Notes under the pieces: model-generated
Seen by the model: the letters and a program-made list of their open reading frames with translations, nothing else
The model's database searches: none
What the model was told of the DNA's origin: nothing
In this document: in pieces, positions 19,321 through 30,955 of the stretch
How positions within the stretch are numbered: the stretch's first letter is position 1
How the letters are laid out: each line of letters opens with the position of its first letter
Origin: Topomyia yanbarensis
Lineage: Eukaryota; Arthropoda; Insecta; Diptera; Culicidae
Direction of reading: 5' to 3'
DNA: 64,000 nucleotides
Assembly (NCBI RefSeq): GCF_030247195.1
Contig: NC_080672.1
Location: forward strand, 386,401,037 to 386,465,036
Position numbers and translations under genes: made by a program

Positions 19321-22300
19321 TTACAAGGAACATATAGAAGATATCACGACTTACGAAACAACTGTAGTCTTTGTTTTCTGATTCTGGTTTTATAACTCAA
19401 CGTTTGTGTTTTGTTTTTGGTTTATAAAACACCCGCTTTCGGAACACAGTCTTCTGTGTCCTGTATCTGAAATTCTTATAAATTTGCTTTATTTTTACTG
19501 TGTACCATGTCCGCTGTTGATTCAGATCAGCATCGGCATGTTTCGAGTGTTCTTCGCAGGAGATAAGTGTTTGCTCGTATTGAGGTACAAAGTTATAAGG
19601 GACATATAGAGGATATCACGATTTGCGAAGTTACGAAACGACTGCAGTCTTCGTTTTTAGATTTTGGTTATATAACTCAGCCTTTTTTTGTTTTTGACTT
19701 TTAAAACACTATCGGAACACAGTCTTCTGCGTTCTGCATCTGAAATTCTTATAAATTTGCTTTATTTTTACTGTGTACCATGTCCGCTGTAGATTCAGAT
19801 CGGCATCGGCATGTTTCGAGTGTTCTTCGCAGGAGATAAGTGTTTGCTCGTATTGAGGTACAAAGTTATAAGGGACATATAGAGGATATCACGATTTGCG
19901 AAGTTACGAAACGACTGCAGTCTTCGTTTTTAGATTTTGGTTATATAACTCAGCCTTTTTTTGTTTTTGACTTTTAAAACACCCGCTATCGGAACACAGT
20001 CTTCTGTGTCCTGCATCTGAAATTCTTATAAATTTGCTTTATTTTTACTGTGTACCATGTCCGCTGTTGATTCAGATCGGAATCGGCATGTTTCGAGTGT
20101 TCTTCGCAGGAGATAAGTGTTTGCTCGTATTGAGGTACAAAGTTATAAGGGACATATAGAGGATATCACGATTTGCGAAATTACGAAACGACTGCAGTCT
20201 TCGTTTTTAGATTTTGGTTATATAACTCAGCCTTTTTTTGTTTTTGACTTAAAACACCCGCTATCGGAACACAGTCTTCTGTGTCCTGCATCTGAAATTC
20301 TTATAAATTTGCTTTATTTTTACTGTGTACCATGTCCGCTGTTGATTCAGATCGGCATCGGCATGTTTCGAGTGTTCTTCGCAGGAGATAAGTGTTTGCT
20401 CGTATTGAGGTACAAAGTTATAAGGGACATATAGAGGATATCACGATTTGCGAAGTTACGAAACGACTGCAGTCTTCGTTTTTAGATTTTGGTTATATAA
20501 CTCAGCCTTTTTTTGTTTTTGACTTTTAAAACACCCGCTATCGGAACACAGTCTTCTGTGTCCTGCATCTGAAATTCTTATAAATTTGCTTTATTTTTAC
20601 TGTGTACCATGTCCGCTGTTGATTCAGATCGGCATCGGCATGTTTCGAGTGTTCTTCGCAGGAGATAAGTGTTTGCTCGTATTGAGGTACAAAGTTATAA
20701 GGGACATATAGAGGATATCACGATTTGCGAAGTTACGAAACGACTGCAGTCTTCGTTTTTAGATTTTGGTTATATAACTCAGCCTTTTTTTGTTTTTGAC
20801 TTTTAAAACACCCGCTATCGGAACACAGTCTTCTGTGTCCTGCATCTGAAATTCTTATAAATTTGCTTTATTTTTACTGTGTACCATGTCCGCTGTTGAT
20901 TCAGGTCGGCATCGGCATGTTTCGATTGTTCTTCGCAGGAGATAAGTGTATGCTCGTATTGAGGTACAAAGTTATAAGGGACATATAGAGGATATCACGA
21001 TTTGCGAAGTTACGAAACGACTGCAGTCTTCGTTTTTAGATTTTGGTTATATAACTCAGCCTTTTTTTGTTTTTGACTTTTAAAACACTATCGGAACACA
21101 GTCTTCTGCGTTCTGCATCTGAAATTCTTATAAATTTGCTTTATTTTTACTGTGTACCATGTCCGCTGTAGATTCAGATCGGCATCGGCATGTTTCGAGT
21201 GTTCTTCGCAGGAGATAAGTGTTTGCTCGTATTGAGGTACAAAGTTATAAGGGACATATAGAGGATATCACGATTTGCGAAGTTACGAAACGACTGCAGT
21301 CTTCGTTTTTAGATTTTGGTTATATAACTCAGCCTTTTTTTGTTTTTGACTTTTAAAACACCCGCTATCGGAACACAGTCTTCTGTGTCCTGCATCTGAA
21401 ATTCTTATAAATTTGCTTTATTTTTACTGTGTACCATGTCCGCTGTAGATTCAGATCGGCATCGGCATGTTTCGAGTGTTCTTCGCAGGAGATAAGTGTT
21501 TGCTCGTATTGAGGTACAAAGTTATAAGGGACATATAGAGGATATCACGATTTGCGAAGTTACGAAACGACTGCAGTCTTCGTTTTTAGATTTTGGTTAT
21601 ATAACTCAGCCTTTTTTTGTTTTTGACTTTTAAAACACTATCGGAACACAGTCTTCTGCGTTCTGCATCTGAAATTCTTATAAATTTGCTTTATTTTTAC
21701 TGTGTACCATGTCCGCTGTAGATTCAGATCGGCATCGGCATGTTTCGAGTGTTCTTCGCAGGAGATAAGTGTTTGCTCGTATTGAGGTACAAAGTTATAA
21801 GGGACATATAGAGGATATCACGATTTGCGAAGTTACGAAACGACTGCAGTCTTCGTTTTTAGATTTTGGTTATATAACTCAGCCTTTTTTTGTTTTTGAC
21901 TTTTAAAACACCCGCTATCGGAACACAGTCTTCTGTGTCCTGCATCTGAAATTCTTATAAATTTGCTTTATTTTTACTGTGTACCATGTCCGCTGTTGAT
22001 TCAGATCGGCATCGGCATGTTTCGAGTGTTCTTCGCAGGAGATAAGTGTTTGCTCGTATTGAGGTACAAAGTTATAAGGGACATATAGAGGATATCACGA
22101 TTTGCGAAATTACGAAACGACTGCAGTCTTCGTTTTTAGATTTTGGTTATATAACTCAGCCTTTTTTTGTTTTTGACTTTTAAAACACCCGCTATCGGAA
22201 CACAGTCTTCTGTGTCCTGCATCTGAAATTCTTATAAATTTGCTTTATTTTTACTGTGTACCATGTCCGCTGTTGACTCAGATCGGCATCGGCATGTTTC

Positions 22301-22440
22301 GAGTGTTCTTCGCAGGAGATAAGTGTTTGCTCGTATTGAGGTACAAAGTTATAAGGGACATATAGAGGATATCACGATTTGCGAAGTTACGAAACGACTG
22401 CAGTCTTCGTTTTTAGATTTTGGTTTTATAACTCACTAAT
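19320..22440 (+). repeat. 277-bp satellite array, about 11 monomers
   Basis: The landmark GATAAG falls at 19562, 19835, 20112, 20387, 20664, 20941, 21214, 21491, 21764, 22041 and 22318, giving units of 273-277 bp. The 273-bp variant lacks CCGC before TATCGGAACAC and reads GCGTTCTGC instead of GTGTCCTGC. The dimer 20941-21490 (273+277) is repeated at 21491-22040, a small higher-order structure. Monomers are nearly identical in the middle and diverged at the left edge. No gene; frames such as 20117-20434 are satellite translations. Confidence 0.95.
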
Positions 22441-22578
22441 TGGGCCCTCTTCAGTTTAGCACTTTTGCGCACGATCATCACGATTTGCGAAGTTACGAAA
22501 CGACTGCAGTCTTCGTTTTTAGATTTTGGTTTTATAACTCACTAATTGGGCCCTCTTCAGTTTAGCACTTTTGCGCAC
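22373..22578 (+). repeat. 100-bp tandem duplication at the satellite edge
   Basis: 22373-22472 is repeated at 22479-22578. Each holds the last satellite piece (CACGATTTGCGAAGTTACG) plus ACTAATTGGGCCCTCTTCAG. It marks the right boundary of the array. Confidence 0.88.
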
Positions 22579-22593
22579 TTCAGCGTGGCTATA

Positions 22594-22839
22594 CAGAAAA
22601 AAAAATATTGGTAAAAGTAAGAGTGTTCCGCTCTTAGCAAAAAAACAACCAACGCCAACTATTAGGTTGAAAGTAAAACTTTTAAATTAATCAAGAATAA
22701 TAATCAAAGTAAAAGTTTTCCTTTTAAGCAAATGAAGAATAGTACTCAAAACAAAAGTTTTATTTTTAAATTAAGAGTATGCGTTGGTTGTTTTTTGCTA
22801 AGAGTGAAAAACTCTTATTTTTACCAACATTTTTTTCTG
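22594..22839. mobile_element. MITE with ~60-bp terminal inverted repeats
   Basis: The ends are CAGAAAAAAAAATATTGGTA and its near-inverse ACCAACATTTTTTTCTG. The inverted similarity continues through TAAGAGT, GCTAAGAG and AACAACCAACGC on both sides. It is non-coding, 246 bp. I could not find a clear target duplication. Confidence 0.8.
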
Positions 22840-23600
22840 TGTGTATAAACAATCGCGTTTAAACTTTAGCTGTCACGGTATGTTCATTTCAGTCTATAGA
22901 TCACACTTCTTCACTGTAGTTTAGCTTAACTTTGAATTTAGACTGTCACGGTCGCCATGTGAGGTTACGGGCATTTCGGGTAAAAACGCGTTTATTTTCG
23001 ACTGTTGTTCGTATGGCTGTATTCAAAGCTCACCAACTGACTTAAGCGTTACCCTATTTTGTGTTTGTCCCAAACTCAAGTCACCAACGATGGTTTTCAA
23101 AATAAGTTCAAAGTAAGTTTTTAGTTAAAATTTTGAGTAGCGCCATCACTGTAGTTTCCTGTGAACGGCGTTACTGTAAATATTGTTGTAATTTCCACGT
23201 GCAGTATAGACATTTTTTCTACTTCAAAATCAAATTTATCGAAAAAATGATTAAAAACGATTACATAATAATAATTGTTTCTTACGTAGTAAAACAACCG
23301 GTATTTAAACTGGTATTGTCACGCGCCACATTGTTGATTCGAATGGTACAATTGGTGAAGTAGATCAGCATTGTTTCCGATAGTTCTCTATCGCATAGAT
23401 AGATGACAATTAGATGCTAAGTTGAGCGTCTTTGCGTTCTTTACGACAACATGGTTTTAGATGGAAGGTTCCGTGAAAACGCAATTACCTGAGAGTCGAT
23501 TCAGGATATTTAAGAAACATTCGTCACTGGAGAAGTTAGTTAAATCCTTCGAGCGGCTCTCGTGATCCTCCTGAAAACACTTTGAGGCACATTTCTTGGT
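22840..23600. other. LTR-like debris with a tRNA-Arg PBS at 22943-22957
   Basis: Minus-strand TGGCGACCGTGACAG at 22943-22957 is preceded by an LTR-like end ...TAACCTCACA, so sequence from 22958 rightwards is probably an LTR of another family (23 kb). No paired LTR is recognised. The rest is AT-rich with no coding sequence I can support. Confidence 0.5.
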
Positions 23601-23619
23601 AGAGCCACTTCTTTGCTTG

Positions 23620-23985
23620 TTTCATTTAGAAGATTCATTATCACAGATATGGTGTGGGAAATTTTCCCGCAGAAATCTTCAATTATTTGTTTTGGCGTAG
23701 CAAATCTCTTGTCAAGCAAACTTCATCGCGCTTATCGCTGTAATGCGTGGTTAGATATGTTATTATTTCGGGCCAGTCAAGGCTGGTTCCGTATAATTCT
23801 AATACACTGTCTACATTGCCATGGATTTTCGCTCTTATAGCTTGTATTCAGACGTTGTATACAGCTGTACCTTTGGCATCGTCAACCAATGACAGTAAGC
23901 TATCGATGCTTTTTATAAAACTATGAAGTTTAATAGGATTGCCGTCAAAGAATGGCAAATCCTTAATAATTTGTGGGGCCTTCCT
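23620..23985 (-). pseudogene. Ty3/gypsy-like gag (capsid) relic
   Basis: The minus strand reads IIKDLPFFDGNPIKLHSFI, then a helical stretch with RAKIHGNVDSVLELYG and DWPEIITYLTTHYSDKRDE. This is the usual pattern of Ty3/gypsy capsid regions (P-F-x-G near the start, then WxxL/YLxxxYSD). One in-frame TGA interrupts it near 23855 and it ends in TAA near 23690. No gag start or nucleocapsid is seen. Confidence 0.7.
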
Positions 23986-24235
23986 CACTTTGTACTATAT
24001 ACCTTAATATTTATTTATAATTACAGGTTACTTACGTTTAAAATGTCGTTCATTTCCCCAAGTGCGATATTCACTCACGTATGGAGCACGAAATTCACTC
24101 GCGGATGGTACGGTACCGGTAGAAAACACTTAGAAATATCCGGTACGACTGCGCCAGTTAAGAATTCTGATGTAGTTCGGCAGTTTTCAAAACTAAATTA
24201 AACACTGCTGATGGAGCTCTAAAACAAGACTGCTC

Positions 24236-24770
24236 GTATTGATTTCGTGAAAGACTCTAGATAAGTCATCAGCCACCACATTTTGTTTTCCGGGTTTATG
24301 TATAGTGAATGTCAAAGTCAAATTTTGATAAACTTAATCGCCAGTCAATTAAGCTTTGGTTTGGTTCCTTTAAATCCAGACGATATGTCAAAGGTTTGTT
24401 CGTCCTACAAATATGGTCGAAAATGTTTGCATACTCAAACTATTGCGTAGAACTCCTTTTCAATGGTTGAATAATTTTCTTCCGTTTTATTAAGCGTCCG
24501 AGATGCGAAGGCTGTGGGCTTATACCTTTCCAATGTACCTTGTGAAAGCATGGTACCGATTACATGATTAGATGCATCAGTTGTAAGGATGAAAGGCTTG
24601 CCATATGTCTCTGCTTGTAAGAATGGTTTTACATTTTTGGAAGGCTTTTATTAAATCTTCAGTGGATTAGTCAATAGTCAATGCGTTACACCCTTTTACA
24701 AATTGAATTCCTACAGCAAACAAATCACTTGGATGATTACAACCTCTGCCTGAAATCTTCGCTTTCTAAC
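24236..24770 (-). pseudogene. Ty3/gypsy-like RT C-terminus / RNase H relic
   Basis: The minus strand reads KPFILTTDASNHVIGTMLSQ, then YKPTAFASRTLNKTEENYS, TIEKEFYAIV and later DWRLSLSKFDFDIHYT. These are the conserved blocks of the gypsy RNase H domain (TDAS, EKE, tether). Several stops and frameshifts are present after FYAIV. It lies right of the gag relic although both point left, so the two cannot come from one collinear element without rearrangement. Confidence 0.82.
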
Positions 24771-24806
24771 TTCTTCTTAATAATTCTTCTTGTAGCAGGT
24801 TTGATT

Positions 24807-24820
24807 GTCTACGGTCGCCA
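24807..24820 (-). promoter_or_regulatory. Degenerate tRNA-Arg PBS
   Basis: Minus-strand TGGCGACCGTAGACA, following an LTR-like end ...TATGTTCACA. One base is inserted relative to the other sites. Confidence 0.55.
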
Positions 24821-25879
24821 TGTGAACATACTTTTTCTTTGGTAACGGTTTTCGACGATTCAGCCAAATGATGCAAAACAAAAGGATATGGGTTTATGTT
24901 ATCCAATGTTTCGACAATTTATTTTTGTTTTCTGCACAGGAATAGCATTGGCATCTTTACAACTAGCTCAAACTGGCTTTTGAATCAAACATACTGAACT
25001 CACTTCACTACTGTTATTGTTTGAATTGTAGTGTGAAAAGAAGGCGTAATTGCTAGCATATGTTGAATAATTGAATTTTACGTTACTTTTAAATTGTTGT
25101 GATTATACTGTGCAACGTGTCCATCGTTTTGTCTAGATCAGCATCGGCATGTTTCGAGTGTACTTTGTAGGAGATAAGTGATTGCTCGATGTGTGCTACA
25201 AAGTTATAAGAAAAATATAGGGGTAATCACGACTTACGAAATTACTGTGTTCTTGCAAAACTGTTGTCGTAATTTTTCATCGATCAAATATTTTCTTTGT
25301 TCTTGAGACATGGCATGCTGCATCGAGAGGCTGCCATTTGTCATTAGCTTTGCTCGTTTGTAGCTCTGACTCGAGACGAAGTAGAAAGTAAGTCCTGAAA
25401 AAACGATTTACTTACTATAATTAGTCATTTCTATGCACTGATTTTTCTGTGTCTGATAAAGTGCTGTTTTAACTGGCACTTAGCACGAGTTTGTTTTGCG
25501 AAATTTAAGAAGTGACCCATTCGACTGCGACAATTATATATAATCTCGCATTAGATTTTTAAAACATACAGTTTTAAAGGGGATATACAGTTATAAAAAG
25601 CATGTATGCTCTGCTGCTCAGGCTTGGCTGACTGGCCTAACTGACCTGCACACAACTGCTGCACCGGTAGATGTGTGCTGGAAGTGCGTCGATGTGTTGT
25701 GATCTGCATCCTAAATTTTGCTAAATATGTGACTATACTGTGCAACGTGTCCGTCATTGATCTAGATCAGCATCGACATGATTCGCGTGTCCATCGCGGG
25801 AGATAAGTGATTGCTCGACGTGTGCAACAAAGTTATAAGAAAAATATAGGGGTCATCTCGACTTACGAAATTACTGTGT

Positions 25880-26222
25880 TGTGAGGTCGGTCAGTCATCT
25901 AGTGAATAAATAGACTTACCTCTTTGAAGTTTGAAACGAATCTGTTTTATTGCCAGAAATTAGTTCACACTGTACCTACGGGAGACATTTGAAGAAGAAC
26001 GAGGTAGTATTATTTACGCGAAGGTTAGTAAGGGAGAGCTAATATAGCTCACCTAATGGAGAAGGCCAAATGTATCGAATGTACCGTCGGTCGATGCCTG
26101 TGTAATGCGACACTTTTGTTTGTCGCGCCAGTTGGGGTCGTCGGTCTGTTTTATGCATATAAAACAAATCGATGACCAGCAAGGGTTTGGGAATTGATGA
26201 TACGTGTGATTCACATGTCACA
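25880..26222 (-). mobile_element. Solo LTR, 343 bp
   Basis: TGTGAGG...TGTCACA, with 4-bp flanking repeats GTGT (25876-25879 and 26223-26226). On the minus strand an AATAAA lies ~70 bp before the 3' end and a TATA-like TGCATAAAAC upstream, so it is a minus-oriented LTR. The empty site is seen in the monomer at 25240 (TTACTGTGTTCTTGC). Confidence 0.85.
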
Positions 26223-27524
26223 GTGTTCTTGCAAAATTTTTGTCTTAATTTTACATCGATCAAATGTTTCTTTGTTCTTCAGATATGGCACACTGGATCG
26301 AGAGGTTGCCATTTGTCATTAGCTTTGCTCGTTTGTAGCTCTGGCTTGAGACGAAGTAGAAAGTCAGCAGACTCCAGAAAAAACGATTTACTTACTATAA
26401 TCAGTCATTTCTATGCTCTGATAACTTTTTTATGTCTGATAAAGTGCTGTTTCAATTTAGGAAGTGACCCCGTTCGACTGCGCCAATTATATATGATCTC
26501 ACATTAGAGAGTTTTTAAAACACACCGTGTCTTTAGTCGATATAGAACTATAAAAAGCATGTATGTTCAGCTGCTCAGGCTTGGCTGACTGGTCTGATTT
26601 TGTTCTGTTCCTGAATGCCTCATGGGTACCTGCAGAAAATTGCTGCACCGGTAGATGTGTGCTAAAAGTGCGTCGATGTGTTGTGATTCTAAATCATAAA
26701 TTTTGCTAAATATTTGACTATAGTGTGCAACGTGTCCGTCATTGATCTAGATCCGTATCGCCATGTTTCGCGTGTCCATCGCGGGAGATAAGTGATTGCT
26801 CGATGTGTGCTACAAAGTTATAAGAAAAATATAGGGGTAATCTCGACTTACGAAATTTCTGCCTGTTTTGCCAAAAAATGTACTTAATTTTACATCGATC
26901 AAATTTTTCCTTTGTTCTTAAGACATTGTACACTGGATCGAGAGGTTGTTATTTGTCATTAGCTTTGCTCGTTCGTAGGTCTGACTCGGGTCGAAGTAGA
27001 CAGTAAACATCGAAAATCGATTTACTTACTATAATCAGTCATATCTATGCACTGATAACTTGTCTGTGTCTGGTAAAGTGCTGTTTTAATTGGCACTTAT
27101 CACGAGTTTGTTTCTCTCAATTTAGGAAGGGATCCATTCGACTGCGCCAATTACGTACATTTCGCATTAGATAATTTTTAAAACACATAGTTTCTTTAGT
27201 CGATATAGAACTATAAAACACGTGTGTTCTCCTGCTCTGTCTTGACTAACCGTCCTGACTTTTTTCTGTTCCTGAATGCCTCATGGATACCTGGAGAAAA
27301 TTGCTGCACCGGTTGATGCGTGCTGGAATCGCGTCGATCCGTTGTGAACTGTATCTTTAATTTTGCTAAGCATGTGACTATACCGTGTAACGTGTCCGTC
27401 CTTGATTTAGATCAGCATCGGCTTGTTTCGAGTGTCCTTTGCGGGAGATAAGTGATTGTTTGATGTGTGCTACAAATTTATAAGAAAAATGTAGGGGTAA
27501 TCACGACTTACGAAATTACTGTGT

Positions 27525-27870
27525 TGTGAGGTCGGTCAGTCATCTAGTGAATAAATAGACTCTGAGGTTTGAAACGAATCTGTTTTATTGCCAGAAATTC
27601 GTTCACACTGTACCTACGGTAGGCATTTGAGGAAGAAAGAGATAGTATTATTTACGCAAAGGTTAGTAAGGGAGAGTTAATATAGCTCACCTAATGGAGA
27701 AGGCCAAATGTATCGAATGCACCTTCGGTCGATGCCTGTGTAATGCGACACTTTTGTTTGTCGCGCCAGTTGGGGTCGTCGGTCTGTTTTATGCAAACAG
27801 TTATGCATCTAACAAATCGATGACCAGCGAGGGTATGGAAATTGATGATACGTGGGATTCACATGTCACA
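27525..27870 (-). mobile_element. Solo LTR, 346 bp, same relative site
   Basis: Close copy of the LTR at 25880-26222, with the same GTGT flanks (27521-27524 and 27871-27874) and the same position within the host monomer. It was therefore duplicated along with its monomer rather than inserted independently. Confidence 0.85.
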
Positions 27871-28527
27871 GTGTTCTTGCAAAAATTTTGTCGTAATTTT
27901 ACATCGATCAAATGTTTGCTTTGTTCTTCAGGCATGGCACACTGGATCAAGAGGCTACCATTTGTCATTTGCTTTGCTCGCTTGTAGCTCTGACTCGAGA
28001 CAAAGTAGAAAGTAAACAGAGTCGAGAAAAAAACGATTTACTTACTATAATCAGTCACTGATTATAGTAAGACTGATAACTTTTCTGTCTAATAAAGTTT
28101 TTTAATTGACACTTGTCATCTTTTTCGAAATTTAGGAAGTGACCCCATCCGACTGCGCCAATTATATATGATCTCACATTAGAGAGTTTTTAAAACACAC
28201 CGTGTCTTTAGTCGATATAGATCTATAAAAACATTTATGTTCTGCTACTGTGGCTTGGCTGACTTTATTCTGTTCCTGAATGCCTCATGGGTACCTGCAG
28301 AAAATTGCTGCACCGGTAGATGTGTGCTGGAAGTGCGTCGAAGTATTGTGATCCTAAATCATAAATTTTGCTAAATATATGACTATACTGTGCAACGTGT
28401 CCGTCATTGAGCTAAATCAGCATCGCCATGTTTCGAGTGTCCATCGCGGGAGATAAGTGATTGCTCGATGTGTGCAACAAAGTTATAAGAAAAATATAGG
28501 GGTAATCTCGACTTACGAATTTAGTGC

Positions 28528-28955
28528 TGGCCCGAACCCAGCGCCGCTGCAAAGTTTGTGATATTCTTTGAATGAGCTTGTCTACATTGTGTACTGAAGG
28601 GTAGTATTTGATGTTTCTCGTGCCGGTTTATCACCAGCTGTATCTGCGATGTGAAAAGTTAATAAATTTAATTCACTATGTAATTTTTAAAAAAAACATA
28701 CACTTTATTCCCTTACACACTATATCTAAACTATACACGTCTAATTTGCTTGAAATTCTAACTTGGACTGACTGAGGTGTTCCTCTGCAGTGGCTTCAGT
28801 GGCTGTTGTTTAGATTAGCGTCGACCGGCTTCTCAGGAAAACATCTGTTGGCTGGTACGATTATCACGAATAACATATGGCGCGTAGACAATTTTCTAGG
28901 TACAGTGTCGGCGACCAATATTCTGTTGAAATAGGGTGTGTATTAACTTATATAA
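28528..28955 (-). repeat. gag-like tail block plus dispersed repeat E
   Basis: 28528-28655 (GTGCTGGCCCGAACCCAGCG...) is homologous to 29945-30070 and 31323-31450 and has coding character on the minus strand. From 28656 (AAGTTAATAAATTTAATTC) to 28955 it is replaced by repeat E, found again, split by an insertion, at 56838-57697. Repeat E has no coding sequence I recognise. Confidence 0.65.
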
Positions 28956-29944
28956 TCTCGCATTAGAGAGTTTTTAAAACACACCGATTCTTTAGTAGAT
29001 ATCGAACGATAAAATGCATGTATGTTCTGCTTCTCTTTCTTGATTGACTGTGCTGTCATTTTTCTGTCCCTGAATGCCTCATGCTGCAGATGTGTGCTCG
29101 AATTGCGTCGATCTCTTGTGATCTGCCTCCTAAATTTTGCTAAACATGTGACTATACTGTGCAACGTGTCCGTCATTGAGCTAGATCAGCATCGCCATGT
29201 TTCGAGTATCCATCGCGGGAGATAAGTGATTGCTCGATGTGTGCTACAAAGTTATAAGAAAAATATAGGGGTAATCACGACTTACGAAATTACTGCCTTT
29301 TTGCAAAAATATTGTCTTAATTTTACATCGATCAAATGTTTCCTTTGTTCTTCAGACACGGCACACTGGATCGAGAGGCTGTCAGTTGTCATTTGCTGTG
29401 CTCGTTTGTAGCTCTGACTCGAGACGAAGTAGAAAGTAAACAGACTCCAGAAAAAACGATTTACCTACTTCAATTAGTCATTTTTATGCTCTGATAATTT
29501 TTCTATGTCTCATAAAGTGCTGTTTCAATTGGAACTTATCACGAGTTTGTTTTTCGAAATTTAGGAAGTGACTGCGCCAATTATATATGATCTCACATTA
29601 GAGAGTTTTTAAAACACGCCGTGTCTTTAGTCGATATAGAACTATAAAAAGCATGTATGTTCTGCAGCTCAGGTTTGGCTGACTGGCCTGGTTTTGTTCT
29701 GTTCCTGAATGCCTTATGGGTACCTGTAAAAAAACTGGTAGCTGTGTACTGGAAGCGCGTTAGTGTGTTGTGATCGGCATCCTAAATTTTGCTAAATATT
29801 TGACTATACTGTGCAACGTGTTCGTCATTGATCTAGATCAGCATCGACATGTTTCGAGTGTCCATCGCGGGAGATAAGTGATTGCTCGATGTGTGCAACA
29901 AAGTTATAAGAAAAATATAGGGGTAATCTCGGCTTACGAATTTT

Positions 29945-30195
29945 GTGCTGGCCCGAACCCAGCGCCGCTGCAAAGTTTGTGATATTTGTTTCAATGAGCT
30001 TGTCTACATTGTATCCTGAAGGGTAGTATTTGATGTTTCTCGTGCCGGTTTATCACCGTTTCTTATCTGCGATGTGTAGGCGTCATCTTCTTCGTAGACT
30101 TTTCGTTGTAATTCTGACTGGTAGTTTTTAAGATTTTTGTAGAAAATGTACCATTGTTCCCTACTATTTGTTACTGTTCCTTAATTTTTCTTATT
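29945..30195 (-). pseudogene. Gag-like coding fragment, copy 2 (YKNLKNYQSEL)
   Basis: The minus strand reads IFYKNLKNYQSELQRK, YEEDDAYTSQI and, in another register, RNIKYYPSGYNVDKLIETN and FAAALGSGQH. Parts of the same peptides appear at 31323-31577 despite DNA differences, which suggests a once-functional protein. It follows the MGWF small ORF on the minus strand, the position of gag in an LTR element. No family motif is visible, so the gag label is an inference. Confidence 0.4.
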
Positions 30196-30233
30196 TGCTT
30201 TTGATTGTTTATTAATTGTTCATCAAGATCGTC

Positions 30234-30441
30234 TTATACTATATTGATTTTCTGGAGTTTGATCTCCTTTTCGGTGGCCTTGCCAACCATGTCCTTAGTG
30301 TATTTGTTGCACATTTTTAACAAGAAGTACACAACCATTGTCACTGCGATCAGGCATAGTGCACCTGCTGCCAAGGTGTTTTCACTGACACTGCTTGGTA
30401 GCTGTGGATGTGATGATTTCATCACTGCTAAACCAGCCCAT
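30234..30441 (-). pseudogene. MGWF small membrane-protein ORF, copy 2 (frameshifted)
   Basis: The ATG at 30441 starts MGWFSSDEIITSTAT, which ends early at a TGA. The adjacent register continues with ENTLAAGALCLIAVTMVVYF, a single hydrophobic segment, then a basic tail (KMCNKYTKDMVGKATEKEI). It is clearly paralogous to the intact frame at 30956-31156. It lies downstream (minus sense) of a degenerate PBS and a leader with three CAACGGCAGTGAA-like repeats (about 30485-30590). Confidence 0.6.
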
Positions 30442-30586
30442 TTTAATGTTCTTTTTTTTAGAAAATTGTTTGTTAAGGTTTATTTTCTGTTCACTGCCGT
30501 TGCATTGTTTTCCGCTTAATATTTTCGGTCAAATTCACTGCCGTTGCGTTGTTTTCACTTAAACTTTTTCTCGGTCAGATTCACTG

Positions 30587-30601
30587 CCGTTGCGGTCGCC
30601 A
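30587..30601 (-). promoter_or_regulatory. Degenerate tRNA-Arg PBS
   Basis: Minus-strand TGGCGACCGCAACGG after an LTR-like end TTTTCA. It separates small-ORF copy 1 (upstream, inside the LTR-like side) from copy 2 (downstream). Confidence 0.5.
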
Positions 30602-30955
30602 TGAAAATAACTTTTTTCAAATCACTTATTTATATGCCCTAGTACATGTCTCTACAAGGGATAGGTTTTGGAATGTGGGATGTTATTTCACTTTTGAATA
30701 TTAAATAATATCTTTCTTATCGTTACCTTTTGTTGCCCTTACGCTTTCTAGGAACTCGTCCACTAGCTTCCAAGTCTCCTGTGATGTCCATCCTGCAGCT
30801 GCGTTGTTCCGTCGTGGATCCTTCCTGTGTTTTAGTTTGTGGATTTTACGAATTTTTCTATTCTATCCTTATGGACCACTGTTCCCTACTTAATTGCGAA
30901 TTTTTATTTTATTTTTGTCATTATGGGTCACTTTATTGTCTTTATTTTTGTCTCT

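Larger units (their letters stand above)
24950..30000 (+). repeat. ~645-bp repeat array sharing the satellite core
   Basis: Core landmarks GATAAG lie at 25173, 25802, 26787, 27447, 28452, 29221 and 29873. Intervals near 630-660 are plain monomers; intervals near 1000 contain a 343-346-bp solo LTR; the 769-bp interval holds an inserted block. Each monomer runs: core (GGAGATAAGTGATTGCTCG, then TATAGGGGTAAT), an ATCGATCAAATGTTT stretch, GACTGCGCCAATTATATATG, ATGCCTCATGGGTACCTG, then the next core. Monomers are 80-95% alike by eye. Short frames here are not conserved between monomers. Confidence 0.85.

Noticed and set aside
19406..22318. Possible CRISPR-like array because of regular repeats
   Set aside because: Units are 273-277 bp with no unique spacers; it is a satellite in a eukaryotic repeat context.
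6565..22318. Satellite core as a tRNA-derived SINE (GTTTCGAGT resembles a B box)
   Set aside because: No A box at the right distance, no acceptor stem pairing, and no 3' tail.
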